From a candidate division KSB1 bacterium (GTDB taxonomy: Bacteria > Electryoneota > RPQS01), in NCBI GenBank assembly GCA_016214895.1, contig JACRMR010000003.1, positions 372,001-436,000 of the forward strand: a stretch of 64,000 nucleotides of DNA, given 5' to 3'. This document shows positions 32,537 to 42,100 of this stretch, one piece after another. The notes below the pieces were generated by a model. The model searched no databases and had not been told where the DNA came from. It saw only the letters and a list, made by a program, of their open reading frames with translations. Within the stretch, counting starts at the first letter, position 1, and the number at the start of each line of letters is the position of its first letter. A program made the translations under genes and the position numbers.

Positions 32537-34717
32537 ATGAAGACGTACCTGTTCGCGGCCCTGTTGGGCGGTCTGGTTTCGTTCGTTAATGATTCGTTAG
32601 CACAAGAAGTCGTCTGGCAGAACCCGCTGCCGAGCGGCAACCGGATTTTCCGGCCCCAGTTCCCGGTGCCGGATTGCGGTTTTGCCATGTCGATTGATCG
32701 ATTAGTACGATCCAGCGATCACGGCCGTACATGGGATGATCTTGGACCGTTGCCACGTTGGCAAACCGACGGCGACTTCACGACGTTGAGCTTTGTCGAT
32801 TGCGAGCACGGCTGGTGCGGGCGGAATAGTTGGTCAGAGGACAACGGGTGGGGCTGCGAAGTCTGGGGCACGGCGAACCACGGCGAGGCGTGGACCGAGG
32901 TCGATCATGCCGGGTTCATGCGGGTCACCAAGTTGAGCTTTTTGTCCGAAACTGAAGGGTGGATGGTCGGCAGCGACTCGATCGATTCCACTCCTGCCGT
33001 GCTTGCACACACGACGGACGGGGGACAGTCATGGTGGAGACAACTAAGCTTCGACGGCGCGTACTCCATCGATTTCGAGATGCACGATTCCGGCTGCGGG
33101 TGGTTGAGCGATCTTTTTGCACTCTACCGCACGACCGATCGGGGCGCGACGTGGCAGGTGGTGTATCCTGACGGAGTGTATTGCTTTTCGTTTGTCGATG
33201 ATTCGCTGGGCTGGGGCGTCGAGCCGCCGCGCGGCGAGGTCGTGCGCTCGACTAATGGCGGCTTGGACTGGACCCTCCGCGCCGAACTGAACCTGTCCAA
33301 CTGGGCGTACGACGTGCTATTCTTGAATCCGGCGGTTGGCTTGATCGCCGGCAACTCCGGGCCTCTGTCCGGCCAGATTCGACGAACGGGCGACGGCGGA
33401 CTCACGTGGAGAAATGCGCTTTCCGGACGGGACCGCTATCCCGCGATTTTCGATGTGCTGAAGGTTGACGGCTACCGCCTGTTTGCGACCGGGTACGGTG
33501 GAATCCGGTTAATTTCGGAGGACGCGGGGCAGACGTGGAGTGAAGCGGGTTCCAGCGCAACTTGGGCGGAGATAACGGCCGTGGAATTCGATGGTGTCCG
33601 CGGCTTCGCGGTCACAAGTACCAGTGAGCTGCTGCGCACACGCAACGGTGGGCAGACTTGGCACGTCAATCTCGAACTGGGGCGCGACCATCCGCTGTAT
33701 GATGTGCAGCTCATGGACCAAGTGGCTTACGCGTGCGGTGAGGGTCTATTCTTGCACACGGCGGACGGCGGAGATTCGTGGGACACGCTTTCCGCAGATG
33801 ACCGTACGTATGTAGAGCTCAGTTTCATCAATGCCCGTCAGGGCTGGCGAATTGTCGAGTTCCAGGACTCCACATCGTTGGCCTTGGCGATTGAGTCCAC
33901 CGCGGACTACGGACGCACGTGGGACACACAGTTCTCGGGGAACACCAACGGCGGGATCGGTGCGAAGTTGGAGATGATCAACGAGCTCACAGGCTGGGCG
34001 CTGCTGGGGCGGAGTTCCGGCGGTCTGATGCGAACAGTGGACGGTTGGGCGAATTGGACGTGGCAGGAAATCCCCGGGGCATCTTCGTTGGGAAGTTTTG
34101 ATGCTATCGATTCCGCGACGGTTTGGCTTGGTGCAGGGCGCGGCATTTGGGTTTCTCACGACGGCGGTCAAAATTGGGATTCGGTGTCCGCGGCGCCGCA
34201 GTACAGCAGTGTTACCGACGTGGATTTCTACGACTCAGAATTGGGAGCGATTGGCCTGACGGGCGGAGGTGTGATGGTTACGACGAATGGTGGATTGACA
34301 TGGAGTCATTACGACGCCAGAATTTTTGGCGGTCGGACCTATGTGAAGATGACGGAGTCGGGACTCGTACTTGTCGGGAGCGCATACGGCTCGCTGTTCA
34401 GTGTGCGATTCGGCGAGGGAACGTCGGAAGTCCACGCCGGGGGCGCGCCGCTGCCACAGTCGATCTCGCTTCTGTGCTTCCCCAATCCATTTAATCCCGC
34501 GACGCAGTTACGGCTTGAGTTGGCGGTTGCGGAACGGGTGACCGTCGCAATCTACGACCTGACCGGCCGGCTGGTCGAAACGCTGGCCGACGAAGTTATG
34601 CAGCCCGGTCCGCATTCGTTTACCTGGAGCGCCGACAAATTCACCAGCGGCATCTACTTCGCGCGGCTGGTGACGCCGACGCAGGCGGTCACCTCGAAAT
34701 TGGTGCTGTTGCGGTGA
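32537..34717 (+). CDS. Secreted Ycf48-like/BNR propeller protein with sorting domain (726 aa)
   Basis: After a signal peptide ending about DSLAQ, the protein contains many repeats of the TTDGGQSW, STNGGLDWTL, RTGDGGLTWRNA kind, as in Ycf48 and BNR propellers. At the end is a type A sorting domain (CFPNPFNPATQLRLELAV through IYDLTGRLVETLAD to LLR). It is predicted to leave the cell by type IX secretion. Its ligand is unknown. Two other proteins here share the propeller type: 1-1259 and 59774-61261. Confidence 0.85.
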   Translation: MKTYLFAALLGGLVSFVNDSLAQEVVWQNPLPSGNRIFRPQFPVPDCGFAMSIDRLVRSSDHGRTWDDLGPLPRWQTDGDFTTLSFVDCEHGWCGRNSWSEDNGWGCEVWGTANHGEAWTEVDHAGFMRVTKLSFLSETEGWMVGSDSIDSTPAVLAHTTDGGQSWWRQLSFDGAYSIDFEMHDSGCGWLSDLFALYRTTDRGATWQVVYPDGVYCFSFVDDSLGWGVEPPRGEVVRSTNGGLDWTLRAELNLSNWAYDVLFLNPAVGLIAGNSGPLSGQIRRTGDGGLTWRNALSGRDRYPAIFDVLKVDGYRLFATGYGGIRLISEDAGQTWSEAGSSATWAEITAVEFDGVRGFAVTSTSELLRTRNGGQTWHVNLELGRDHPLYDVQLMDQVAYACGEGLFLHTADGGDSWDTLSADDRTYVELSFINARQGWRIVEFQDSTSLALAIESTADYGRTWDTQFSGNTNGGIGAKLEMINELTGWALLGRSSGGLMRTVDGWANWTWQEIPGASSLGSFDAIDSATVWLGAGRGIWVSHDGGQNWDSVSAAPQYSSVTDVDFYDSELGAIGLTGGGVMVTTNGGLTWSHYDARIFGGRTYVKMTESGLVLVGSAYGSLFSVRFGEGTSEVHAGGAPLPQSISLLCFPNPFNPATQLRLELAVAERVTVAIYDLTGRLVETLADEVMQPGPHSFTWSADKFTSGIYFARLVTPTQAVTSKLVLLR

Positions 34718-34721
34718 AATA

Positions 34722-34766
34722 CGGGAGGGTCGCGGATCGTTTTCCGGGAGGGTCGCGGACCCTCCC
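34722..34766. repeat. GGGAGGGTC/GACCCTCCC palindromic repeat with partial duplication
   Basis: CGGGAGGGTCGCGGA occurs at 34722-34736 and 34745-34759. The second copy extends to the hairpin GGGAGGGTC-GCG-GACCCTCCC (34746-34766), followed by CCTAC. It lies between two coding genes. Confidence 0.75.
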
Positions 34767-34781
34767 CTACAAGAATGTTGA

Positions 34782-35501
34782 ATGATTAGATCACTGCTTA
34801 TCCTGATGCTGTTCGCTGCGTGCGCGTTGGCGCAGGGGCCGTCGGCTACCGACAGCCTGTTCACGGTTGCACAGCGGCACTACGACAACGGCGACTTTGA
34901 TCTCGCCGAGTTGACGGCGTTGCGGGGATTGCGGACCACGACCGGACTCGATGATTTTGAGCAGCTCAAGTTTCACGCGTTGCTTGGTTTCGTCTATGTG
35001 GCGAAGGATCAGCACGACGCGGCGATTCAGGAATTCGTGTCCGTGCTGTCGGTGAATCCGCGCTACGAGCCGGACCCGGTTACGACTTCGCCGAAGATTC
35101 TGGAAGCGTTCCGGCAGGCGAAGGCGGACTATATGCTGCGTGTGGCATCGGAGCCGGCCGTCTATCGGATGCCGCAGGCGGACGTAAGACTTGCGGCGTC
35201 GTGGCGCTCGTTGGTCGCGCCGGGCTGGGGTCAGATGTACAAGGATCAGCGGGTCAAGGGGGCCGTCGTGATCGCGGCGCAAGTGCTGTCGCTGGCGGCG
35301 CTGGTTTACATGCAGACGGAAGTCAACCGGCGGCACGACGACTATCTCGCACTGAAGCAGTACGGAGATCCGAACGTCGAGGACCGCTATCAGGAGTATC
35401 GTCGCTCCTATCAGACGCGCAACGTGGTCGGCTACATCACGCTCGGCATCTATTTCGCGAGTTATCTCGATGCGCTGTATGTACCGGTCGGGAAGAAATG
35501 A
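34782..35501 (+). CDS. TPR-like plus DUF5683-type membrane protein (239 aa)
   Basis: A signal peptide (residues 1-18) precedes a helical, TPR-like segment (about residues 22-120, DFDLAELTALRGL, HAAIQEFVSVLSVNP-like). The C-terminal part begins with SWRSLVAPGWGQMYKDQRVKG (here given as SLVAPGWGQMY), a signature of DUF5683-like proteins, and has two or three hydrophobic helices. Such proteins are common in the FCB group and have no settled function. It follows the propeller gene by 64 bp, with a palindromic repeat in the gap. Confidence 0.65.
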   Translation: MIRSLLILMLFAACALAQGPSATDSLFTVAQRHYDNGDFDLAELTALRGLRTTTGLDDFEQLKFHALLGFVYVAKDQHDAAIQEFVSVLSVNPRYEPDPVTTSPKILEAFRQAKADYMLRVASEPAVYRMPQADVRLAASWRSLVAPGWGQMYKDQRVKGAVVIAAQVLSLAALVYMQTEVNRRHDDYLALKQYGDPNVEDRYQEYRRSYQTRNVVGYITLGIYFASYLDALYVPVGKK

Positions 35502-35597
35502 GTGCGCCAGCGACGCCACGAGGATTGATGAAGAACTGCGGTCCGCGCATTTGGTGCAAGACGTCTGAGGTTTGCGAGTCAATCTGCAGGAGCATGA

Positions 35598-36662
35598 ATG
35601 AACGACCGATCAATTAGCCTGAAGATCACGGGCCCCGCAGTCGAGGACGGCCATGTGCCACTCCTCGTACTTGCTGACAAGCTCAGCGCCCTACAGAATA
35701 CCCTGTATTCGCTTGGCGCAAGTAAGCGACGTGGTGGAACTCGAGGCAAGTGGAGCCGGCTCGTCAGAGCATCTTGCGAGCTAAGACTCGTAGATGCCCG
35801 ATTTGGGAGCTTGGAGATCGAAGCGAGTCTTCCGGCGCCTGAGATGTTCGACGTCAAAGGAGTTGAGCTCGGACGCGACAGTATCGCCTTGCTTGCGACG
35901 GTACTTGGCTCGATTGCGTCGAGAGACAGCGCCACGGTATCTGACAGCCTTCCTGACTACCCATCTCGTGCACGGGCTATGAAATCGCTCGCGAAGGTGC
36001 TCCCAGGACCGGATGACGACTACGAGATTGAGGCAATTATTGGGGATCGAACCGTACCGTGGGTTTTAAGACCGATCGACCGCGAGTTCGTGCATTCGCT
36101 GTCCATCGAACCTCAAGAGGAGTTTGAGGAAGAGTCCGTGCGGACAATAATTGGCAAGTTGTTTCGCATCGAGATTGACACGTCCCGGCAGCATGTTGGT
36201 GTTGATGTTCAAGGGCGCTTGATAAACTGCAGATACCCCGACGCATTGGAGCAAACGGTTTCTCAACTCGTCGCGGGATCACTTGTTGAGCTAACAGGGA
36301 GAGTTCTGCTTGACTCTAATGGCAACATCTCGGAAGTCTCTGAAGTATTTGATGTTGAGGAGATTGACCTACTCCCCGTTTCCATGCGGCGAATCCGAGC
36401 CAGAGAGAGAACGATGAAGCTCCGGAACACAATATCTGTAGCACTCGACTATCAAGCAGGTGTCTGGACGTATGAATACGTTCCACTTGGAGTGCTTGCA
36501 TATTCCCGAACGCGTTCTGAAGCGCTTTCGAATTTCAGAGAGGAGCTATTCGCAATCTGGGATGACATCATCTGCGAACGGGATGACATGCTAAGTGAAG
36601 ACGCGATTGCCTTGAAGCGGCTGGCGCAGGAGGTAATTGAAAACGCCGACGGTGTTGCATGA
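35598..36662 (+). CDS. Uncharacterised protein paired with a HicA-like gene, possible HicB-like C-terminus (354 aa)
   Basis: The ATG at 35598 follows CAGGAGC. The N-terminus (SLKITGPAVEDGHVPLLVLA) matches the opening of a widespread family of unknown proteins that start with an ITGP-x-V-x-DG-x-[IV] strand and an LxxL-rich helix. The middle (residues 90-260) is an alpha/beta region without motifs that I recognise. Residues 275-345, from ISVALDYQAG to VIENADG, have a strand then SEALSNFREELFAIWDDI, reminiscent of the HicB antitoxin helix region. The stop overlaps the next gene by four bases (ATGA), so the two are coupled. Confidence 0.55.
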   Translation: MNDRSISLKITGPAVEDGHVPLLVLADKLSALQNTLYSLGASKRRGGTRGKWSRLVRASCELRLVDARFGSLEIEASLPAPEMFDVKGVELGRDSIALLATVLGSIASRDSATVSDSLPDYPSRARAMKSLAKVLPGPDDDYEIEAIIGDRTVPWVLRPIDREFVHSLSIEPQEEFEEESVRTIIGKLFRIEIDTSRQHVGVDVQGRLINCRYPDALEQTVSQLVAGSLVELTGRVLLDSNGNISEVSEVFDVEEIDLLPVSMRRIRARERTMKLRNTISVALDYQAGVWTYEYVPLGVLAYSRTRSEALSNFREELFAIWDDIICERDDMLSEDAIALKRLAQEVIENADGVA

Positions 36663-36940
36663 AGACGATTCCCTCACACAAGTTACAGTCGGTGCTCGAG
36701 TTGAAAGGATTCGAGGAATCCAGCACCCACCATCATATGTATTGGTTCTACAACTCCGGTAAGAAGACATCGATTCGTACGCGCGTCAGCCATTCGAGCG
36801 GAGACTACGACCAATATCTGTTAGGACAGGTTGCCAAGCAGTTGAAATTGAGCAAGACTGACTTGGTCGCGTTCATTGAGTGCCCACTTAGTCGCGAAGA
36901 CTACACAAAGAAGTTGATCGCAGAAGGGCATATTCGGTAG
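36659..36940 (+). CDS. HicA-like (YcfA-type) small protein, possible toxin (93 aa)
   Basis: The size and pattern resemble HicA/YcfA double-stranded RNA-binding-like toxins: an N-terminal helix ending LELKGFEE, then STHHHMYWFY with several His residues, then KKTSIRTRVSHSS, then a C-terminal helix (LLGQVAKQLKLSKTDLVAFI). HicA toxins cut mRNA and are usually about 60 residues; this one is longer, with an extra C-terminal segment. The gene starts inside the stop of its partner, which is the reverse size ratio of normal hicA-hicB pairs. An antitoxin role for the partner is inference. Confidence 0.55.
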   Translation: MKTIPSHKLQSVLELKGFEESSTHHHMYWFYNSGKKTSIRTRVSHSSGDYDQYLLGQVAKQLKLSKTDLVAFIECPLSREDYTKKLIAEGHIR

Positions 36941-36983
36941 CTAGGCGCGCTTCGGTTGCAGGCATCGTCCGAGGTTATTCCCT

Positions 36984-38129
36984 TTGAACATCGTCATTTT
37001 CGGTCCGGCTTATCCGTTTCGCGGGGGGATCGCGCAGTTTTCCGGCGTGCTGGCGACGTCGCTCAGGCGCGCGGGGCATACCGTTACGCTCGTCAATTTC
37101 AGAAAGCAGTTTCCCGGCTTTCTGTTCCCCGGCAAGACGCAGTTCGATGACTCGGCGCAGGCGTTGAAACTGGACTCGGCGCGGGTGTTTACGTTGTGGA
37201 ATCCGCTGAGCTGGTTCGCGACGGCGACGTCGATCAAGCGCGCGAATCCCGATCTGATCCTGTTTGCGTGGTGGATGCCGTTTTTCGGAGTGGGCTATTG
37301 GGCGGTGGCGAAACTGCTCGGGGAGAAGTACCGCACGAGCGTCTGCTATCTCTTGCACAACGTGATTCCGCACGAGCGGCGGATCGGCGATTTGCAGTTA
37401 TCGCGACTGGCGCTGGGATCGGCGACACATTTCCTGGCGCTCTCGCGGGCTGAGGAGCGCGAGTTGCACGCGCAGTTTCCCGCCGTGGCCGCCGAACGCA
37501 TCTACTACTCACCGCATCCGATCTACGATTGTTATGCGAAGTTCGAGGGGACGGTTGCTGACGCGCGGCGGCAGCTGGGAATTGACACGGAAAAGCTGCT
37601 GCTCTTTTTTGGCTTCGTGCGGGAGTACAAAGGGCTGGATATTCTGTTACGCGCACTGCCGGAGATCCGCCGACGGCAGCCGGGAGTCAGGCTGGCGATC
37701 GTCGGTGAATTCTATCAGGATCGCGCCGGTTACGACAAATTGATCGATGAGCTGGGTGTGCGGGAGGCGGTATTCATCAAGGACACGTTCGTCGGCGGCG
37801 ACGAAGTCGGAGTGTGGTTTGCGGCGGCGGATTGTGTGGTACTGCCCTACCGCAGCGCGACGCAATCCGGAATTATTCCGGTGGCCTTTGCACTGGATAC
37901 GCCGGTGATCACGACGGATGTCGGGGGGTTGGGCGAGGTCGTGCAGGACGGAGTCGCGGGATTTGTCGTGCCACCGGAGGATCCGGTTTCGCTGGCGGAG
38001 GCGGTAAGCAAATTCTACGCAGCGGGCGGACGCGCCGCATTCATAGAAAATGTCCGGCGCGAGGCGCACCGTTTGAGTTGGGACGGGATGGTCGAGACGA
38101 TTGAACGAATCGTAAAGGAATCGGTGTGA
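36984..38129 (+). CDS. Family 4-type (GT-B) glycosyltransferase (381 aa)
   Basis: The start is TTG (36984), with CGAGG about ten bases upstream, giving MNIVIFGPAYPFRGGIAQF, a typical GT-B opening with a Gly-rich loop. The C-terminal donor domain has LLFFGFVREYKGLDILLRAL and the sugar-nucleotide signature SATQSGIIPVAFALDTPVIT then GGLGEVV. It probably transfers a sugar to a lipid-linked or glycan acceptor at the inner membrane face. The acceptor is not known. Its stop overlaps the start of the methyltransferase, so both are likely to serve one envelope-glycan or lipid pathway. Confidence 0.85.
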   Translation: MNIVIFGPAYPFRGGIAQFSGVLATSLRRAGHTVTLVNFRKQFPGFLFPGKTQFDDSAQALKLDSARVFTLWNPLSWFATATSIKRANPDLILFAWWMPFFGVGYWAVAKLLGEKYRTSVCYLLHNVIPHERRIGDLQLSRLALGSATHFLALSRAEERELHAQFPAVAAERIYYSPHPIYDCYAKFEGTVADARRQLGIDTEKLLLFFGFVREYKGLDILLRALPEIRRRQPGVRLAIVGEFYQDRAGYDKLIDELGVREAVFIKDTFVGGDEVGVWFAAADCVVLPYRSATQSGIIPVAFALDTPVITTDVGGLGEVVQDGVAGFVVPPEDPVSLAEAVSKFYAAGGRAAFIENVRREAHRLSWDGMVETIERIVKESV

Positions 38130-38995
38130 GCGGTGTGGCAATAGATTATGATCCGCTGAAGGCAAAGATCGGCACAGCGGTGGCCCACCATACGCTACTG
38201 CGAAGGCTGTTTTACACGGCCCTGGGGATGCTTTTCTTGCGGCAGTGGCATGTGCGGGCGGTGCTGAAGCGGCTGGCGCGAGCTGCCGCCCCTGCCCCTC
38301 CGCTGAAGCAGGGGGGTTACGACCGTTGGCGAGTGACAGACATCTTCGATGCGGGGTCGGGATTCGGGCAGTACTCCTATTTGCTGGCCCGTTACTTTCC
38401 GCGGGCAATTGTCCATGCGGTCGATGTGAAGCAGGAGCAGATTGACGACTGCAACCGTTTCGCGCGGGGGATGCAGCTGGCCGATCGCATGAAGTTTGAG
38501 CTGGGGGATCTGACAACATTTCGCCGGGAGCTGGCGTTTGATCTGGCGTTGTCGGTCGATGTGATGGAACACATCGAGGATGATCTCGCGGTGTATCGTA
38601 ACTTGTATGCGTCCTTGCGGCCCGGCGGAGTGTTGATCGTGGCGACTCCGTCCGCCAGCGAAGATGCGGAGCCGGTCGCGGGCGAGATCAAGTCCGTGAT
38701 CGGCGAGCACGTGCGCGAGGGTTACACCAGGCAAGAGTTTGTCGACAAGATCACGGGCGCGGGATTCAAGGTCGAGCAGATGAAGCGCACGTACGGGCCG
38801 CTGTGGGGTAAAGTTGCGTGGTACATCTTGCAGCGGATCCCGATGCGCTTATTGACCACAACCAAGCTACTCGCGATCGTGGTCATCCCGTGGATGATCG
38901 CGCTCTATCCACTGGCGGCGCTATGCATGTGGCTCGACGTGATGTCTGACAATCAGCGTGGCGGCGGCTGGCTAATGGTGGCCCGCAAGCCATGA
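38126..38995 (+). CDS. Class I SAM-dependent methyltransferase (289 aa)
   Basis: The start is GTG within the stop of the glycosyltransferase gene, with an AAAGGAA site. Motif I is DAGSGFGQYSYLLA near residue 75, followed by VDVKQEQ and the post-II LSVDVMEHIEDD segment. The C-terminus has a hydrophobic stretch (residues about 250-270) that may tether the enzyme to the membrane. A palindromic repeat sequence encoding PAPAPPLKQGG is embedded before motif I. The substrate is probably a glycolipid or polysaccharide intermediate, as inferred from the coupled glycosyltransferase. Confidence 0.82.
   Translation: MSGVAIDYDPLKAKIGTAVAHHTLLRRLFYTALGMLFLRQWHVRAVLKRLARAAAPAPPLKQGGYDRWRVTDIFDAGSGFGQYSYLLARYFPRAIVHAVDVKQEQIDDCNRFARGMQLADRMKFELGDLTTFRRELAFDLALSVDVMEHIEDDLAVYRNLYASLRPGGVLIVATPSASEDAEPVAGEIKSVIGEHVREGYTRQEFVDKITGAGFKVEQMKRTYGPLWGKVAWYILQRIPMRLLTTTKLLAIVVIPWMIALYPLAALCMWLDVMSDNQRGGGWLMVARKP
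38289..38314. repeat. Palindrome embedded in the methyltransferase gene
   Basis: CCCCTGC (38289-38295) and GCAGGGG (38308-38314) frame a 12-base loop containing CGCTGAA. It is in frame and codes for a Pro-rich segment that is unusual for this enzyme family. Confidence 0.6.
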
Positions 38996-39039
38996 TTCTG
39001 TCCGGCTGAGTCCAGCCGGGCTGCCTGCCGATCTACAAT

Positions 39040-39070
39040 GAAGCCCTGCAGTGGCAACTGGCAGGGCTTC
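39040..39070. terminator. Terminator between convergent genes
   Basis: GAAGCCCTGC (39040-39049) and GCAGGGCTTC (39061-39070) form a perfect 10-bp stem, followed by TTCTGTTG. It separates the methyltransferase gene from the minus-strand gene ending at 39112. Confidence 0.78.
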
Positions 39071-39111
39071 TTCTGTTGTGAGCAATTTGACCACCATCCG
39101 CTCGGCAGCTG

Positions 39112-42100
39112 CTACGGGGCCGCCGATGCCCGGACGTGGTACGTCAGCAGCGCTGGTCCGGACGAAACGACGTCATCGAGTTGGTAGTGAGTAAGGGAAG
39201 TCGTTCCGATCAACACACTGGGAACCGGGTCTGCGGCACCGGCAACGCTCCGAAAAATCCGGTAGCTCAGCGCGTTGGGCACGGCGCCCCAATTGAGCAG
39301 GAGATCATCACTCGCGGGTATTCGCTGAATGACCAGATCGTCAACGCGGTCCTCGATGGGAACATATTCGTCGGCGCCGATGCAAGGCGGATCGCCGCGC
39401 GGGTCGCCTTCGATGTCTGTTGTGATTCCTGCGACGGCGATGCCGGCGGAATCTACGAGCGAATAGAAGGGATCGATGTGCAGATTGGTATCGCTGTAGA
39501 AGCCGGGATCGCCACTGACCGAATTGAGATCGAGTCCGGTTACAGCTGTCCAATCCGCGAGCGAAGCGCACAGTACATCTCCGTAGCGTCCGGTCCTGTA
39601 ATTGGAACCGCTGCCGGTGATGCAGTTGTGATCGCTGTTGAGTGTGGTGCCTTCGCGCTGTGAAATCCCGTAGCACAGGGAGTCATTTGCCTCGACTTGG
39701 ATGATGTTGTTCGTGAGGGTGAGCCAGTTTGAGGTCGTTGTAGTTAGCAGCACTCCGGCAATGGATCCTCCCGGCACGCTGTTCATCCGGATGCTGTTGT
39801 AAGTCACCTCAAAGCGCGCTCCGCTGTTGAGAAAGATTCCTCGTGTGTTTCCTGCTCCCGTGCTCCAGTCGTAGATGAAGTTATTGTAGATCTTGAACAG
39901 GCCCCAGACCGGCTGACTCCCGTTGAATCCACGGGCGCCCGCCATCCCCTGGAATCCGTGAATACGATTGGCGTACACTTCCGCGGTGTCCCCCGCGTAT
40001 TGGAATGACAGTGCGAAACCGACCGCGACCGTATTGGATCCGGGATATCCCGGCTGAATGTCATTTTGGTGGATACGACTGTTCTGGCGGGTGAGAATCA
40101 TACCGTAGTCGCACACCGACACCGAGCAGTCGCGCACTTCATTGAATGAGGACGCCACACTGATTCCGCCGAGCTGCATTCCGGCAGTGAAGCCGGAGAC
40201 TTTCACATTTTCAATGAGATTGGCGTCGCAGCCCTGGTCCATGAAGATGCCGCTCGATCCCGGTGTCAGCAGTTGCCGATAGATGGACGAGTTGCGGAAC
40301 ACATTGCTGTCGGCGTCGCTGATGAGCTGTACGCCATAGGTCCCGTTGCACGGGGCCTCGATCACGATGTTGATGCCGTCAAAGACATAGTGGCGCGCGT
40401 TTTCGAACGAGAGCGCATCGTACCACGTCCAAATGGTCGGTCGTTCAGCCGCCGCGCGGAAGGTAACGGTATTCTGGTCGGACATCCCGGAAATCCAGGA
40501 CAAGGGGATGGTCATTCCGTAGTATCCCGGGTACGTTCCCGGGTACAGGTTGAACACAATCGGCGACGTCACCTCGGATACGGACCAGAGAAACTCAAGA
40601 GCAGCGTCGAGATTGATGAAATCCCAGTTGCCGCCACGAATATCATACTCTTCAACATGCAGCGGCACGTTGAGCGTGACCGGCACGACCTTGACCGGTG
40701 TTTCGGGATCATTGCTATTGAAGACCAGTTGGCCGTGATAGTCACCGGGCACGAGGCCTGCTCCGTTGAAGCCGGCCAGCATCGCCTTCTGGCAGCCACG
40801 GATCAAATGTCCGGTGCCGCCCTCAGCGATTGCAAACCAGGGTGGAGCCGGCGGGCTGGGCGGAGTCAGCTGAACGAAAGCAGCGGACCATTCCAGTGGA
40901 CAATGGCCGTCATTGCGGATCAGGAGGCCGGTGGAATCATTTCCCGTGCCACTGAGCTCGTAGTCGATAGAGTCTTCGGAGAGTTCGATTTCAGCGTCGC
41001 CGTCGCATACGTACTGCATAATCCCATTTGGACCGAAGGCAATCTCGAGAAACCGGCCATTCGGGAGCGCCGTGCCGTTGACTTCGCGGAACTGTCCGTC
41101 GCTGGAGTCGAAACTCAGGAAGTGAATCGTATCGGTCATGGCGGGAATGTAGCCGCCCAGGCATTCGAGATCCAGAATGCTCTGGTAAAACCTGGCGAAG
41201 CCATTGACGCTGAGCATATCGCATTGTTCGATTGCGGGTCCGGCGAATTCGATGTGAATTCGCCCGCCGTACCCAGCGTAGTCCCCGACGATACTCAATG
41301 TGCCGGGCGAGGTCCCGGGGTTGATCGTACCTTCATTCTGAAAATTAATAGCGGCGCTCACATCGAGAACGCCGCCACCAGAGATTACTCCGGTGAGATG
41401 ATTGTACAGTATCCCGGTCACACGGAGCACCGTACCGGTGTGGATCGTGATCTGGCCATAGTTGTGGACGATGCCGGCCAGCGTGAGCGTGTCGGCGAAG
41501 ACCTCGATCAGTCCGCCGGCGGCAAGGTTGTTTAGCGCCGGGTGGATGATGACGTTTGTCACGTCATCGAATGTCGAGCCGTTACGATTGATGCTCCCGT
41601 CATTTGAGATCGACCCATCGCCGGTGATCGATGAACCCGCTTGGAGGTCAAGAAATCCGCCGTTGTTAATGAAGGCTCCTGCGATATTGAGAACGCCTCC
41701 GCTGTGGACGGAGACGATTCCGCCGGCGTTTTCGAGAGTTCCCGCGATGATGAGGTCTCCCGAGCCGAGGATATTCAGGTATTCTTCGTTGCGACACGCG
41801 CCGCCGAGGCTTACCGCCCGCGAGAGGACATCAATCGTTCCCGGTGTCCGTCCGGCAGTGGAGTTGATCAGCTGAACGTCGATCGCGATCGTGTCGCCCT
41901 GCGGATCGAACGCAGTCATCCCGCTGTTGTAGAGCGTGCCCACGCCCTGCATGGCGAACGCCGGTCCCACATCAAGCGTGCCACCCGCGGCGACCAGCAC
42001 GGTTGCCGAGTCCTGCAAGGTGACAACTCCGGAGTCCTGCATGATTGCGGCGCCTTCAATGTGCAGGTCCACACCCGCGAGGGTCTTCCCGCCGTTGGTA

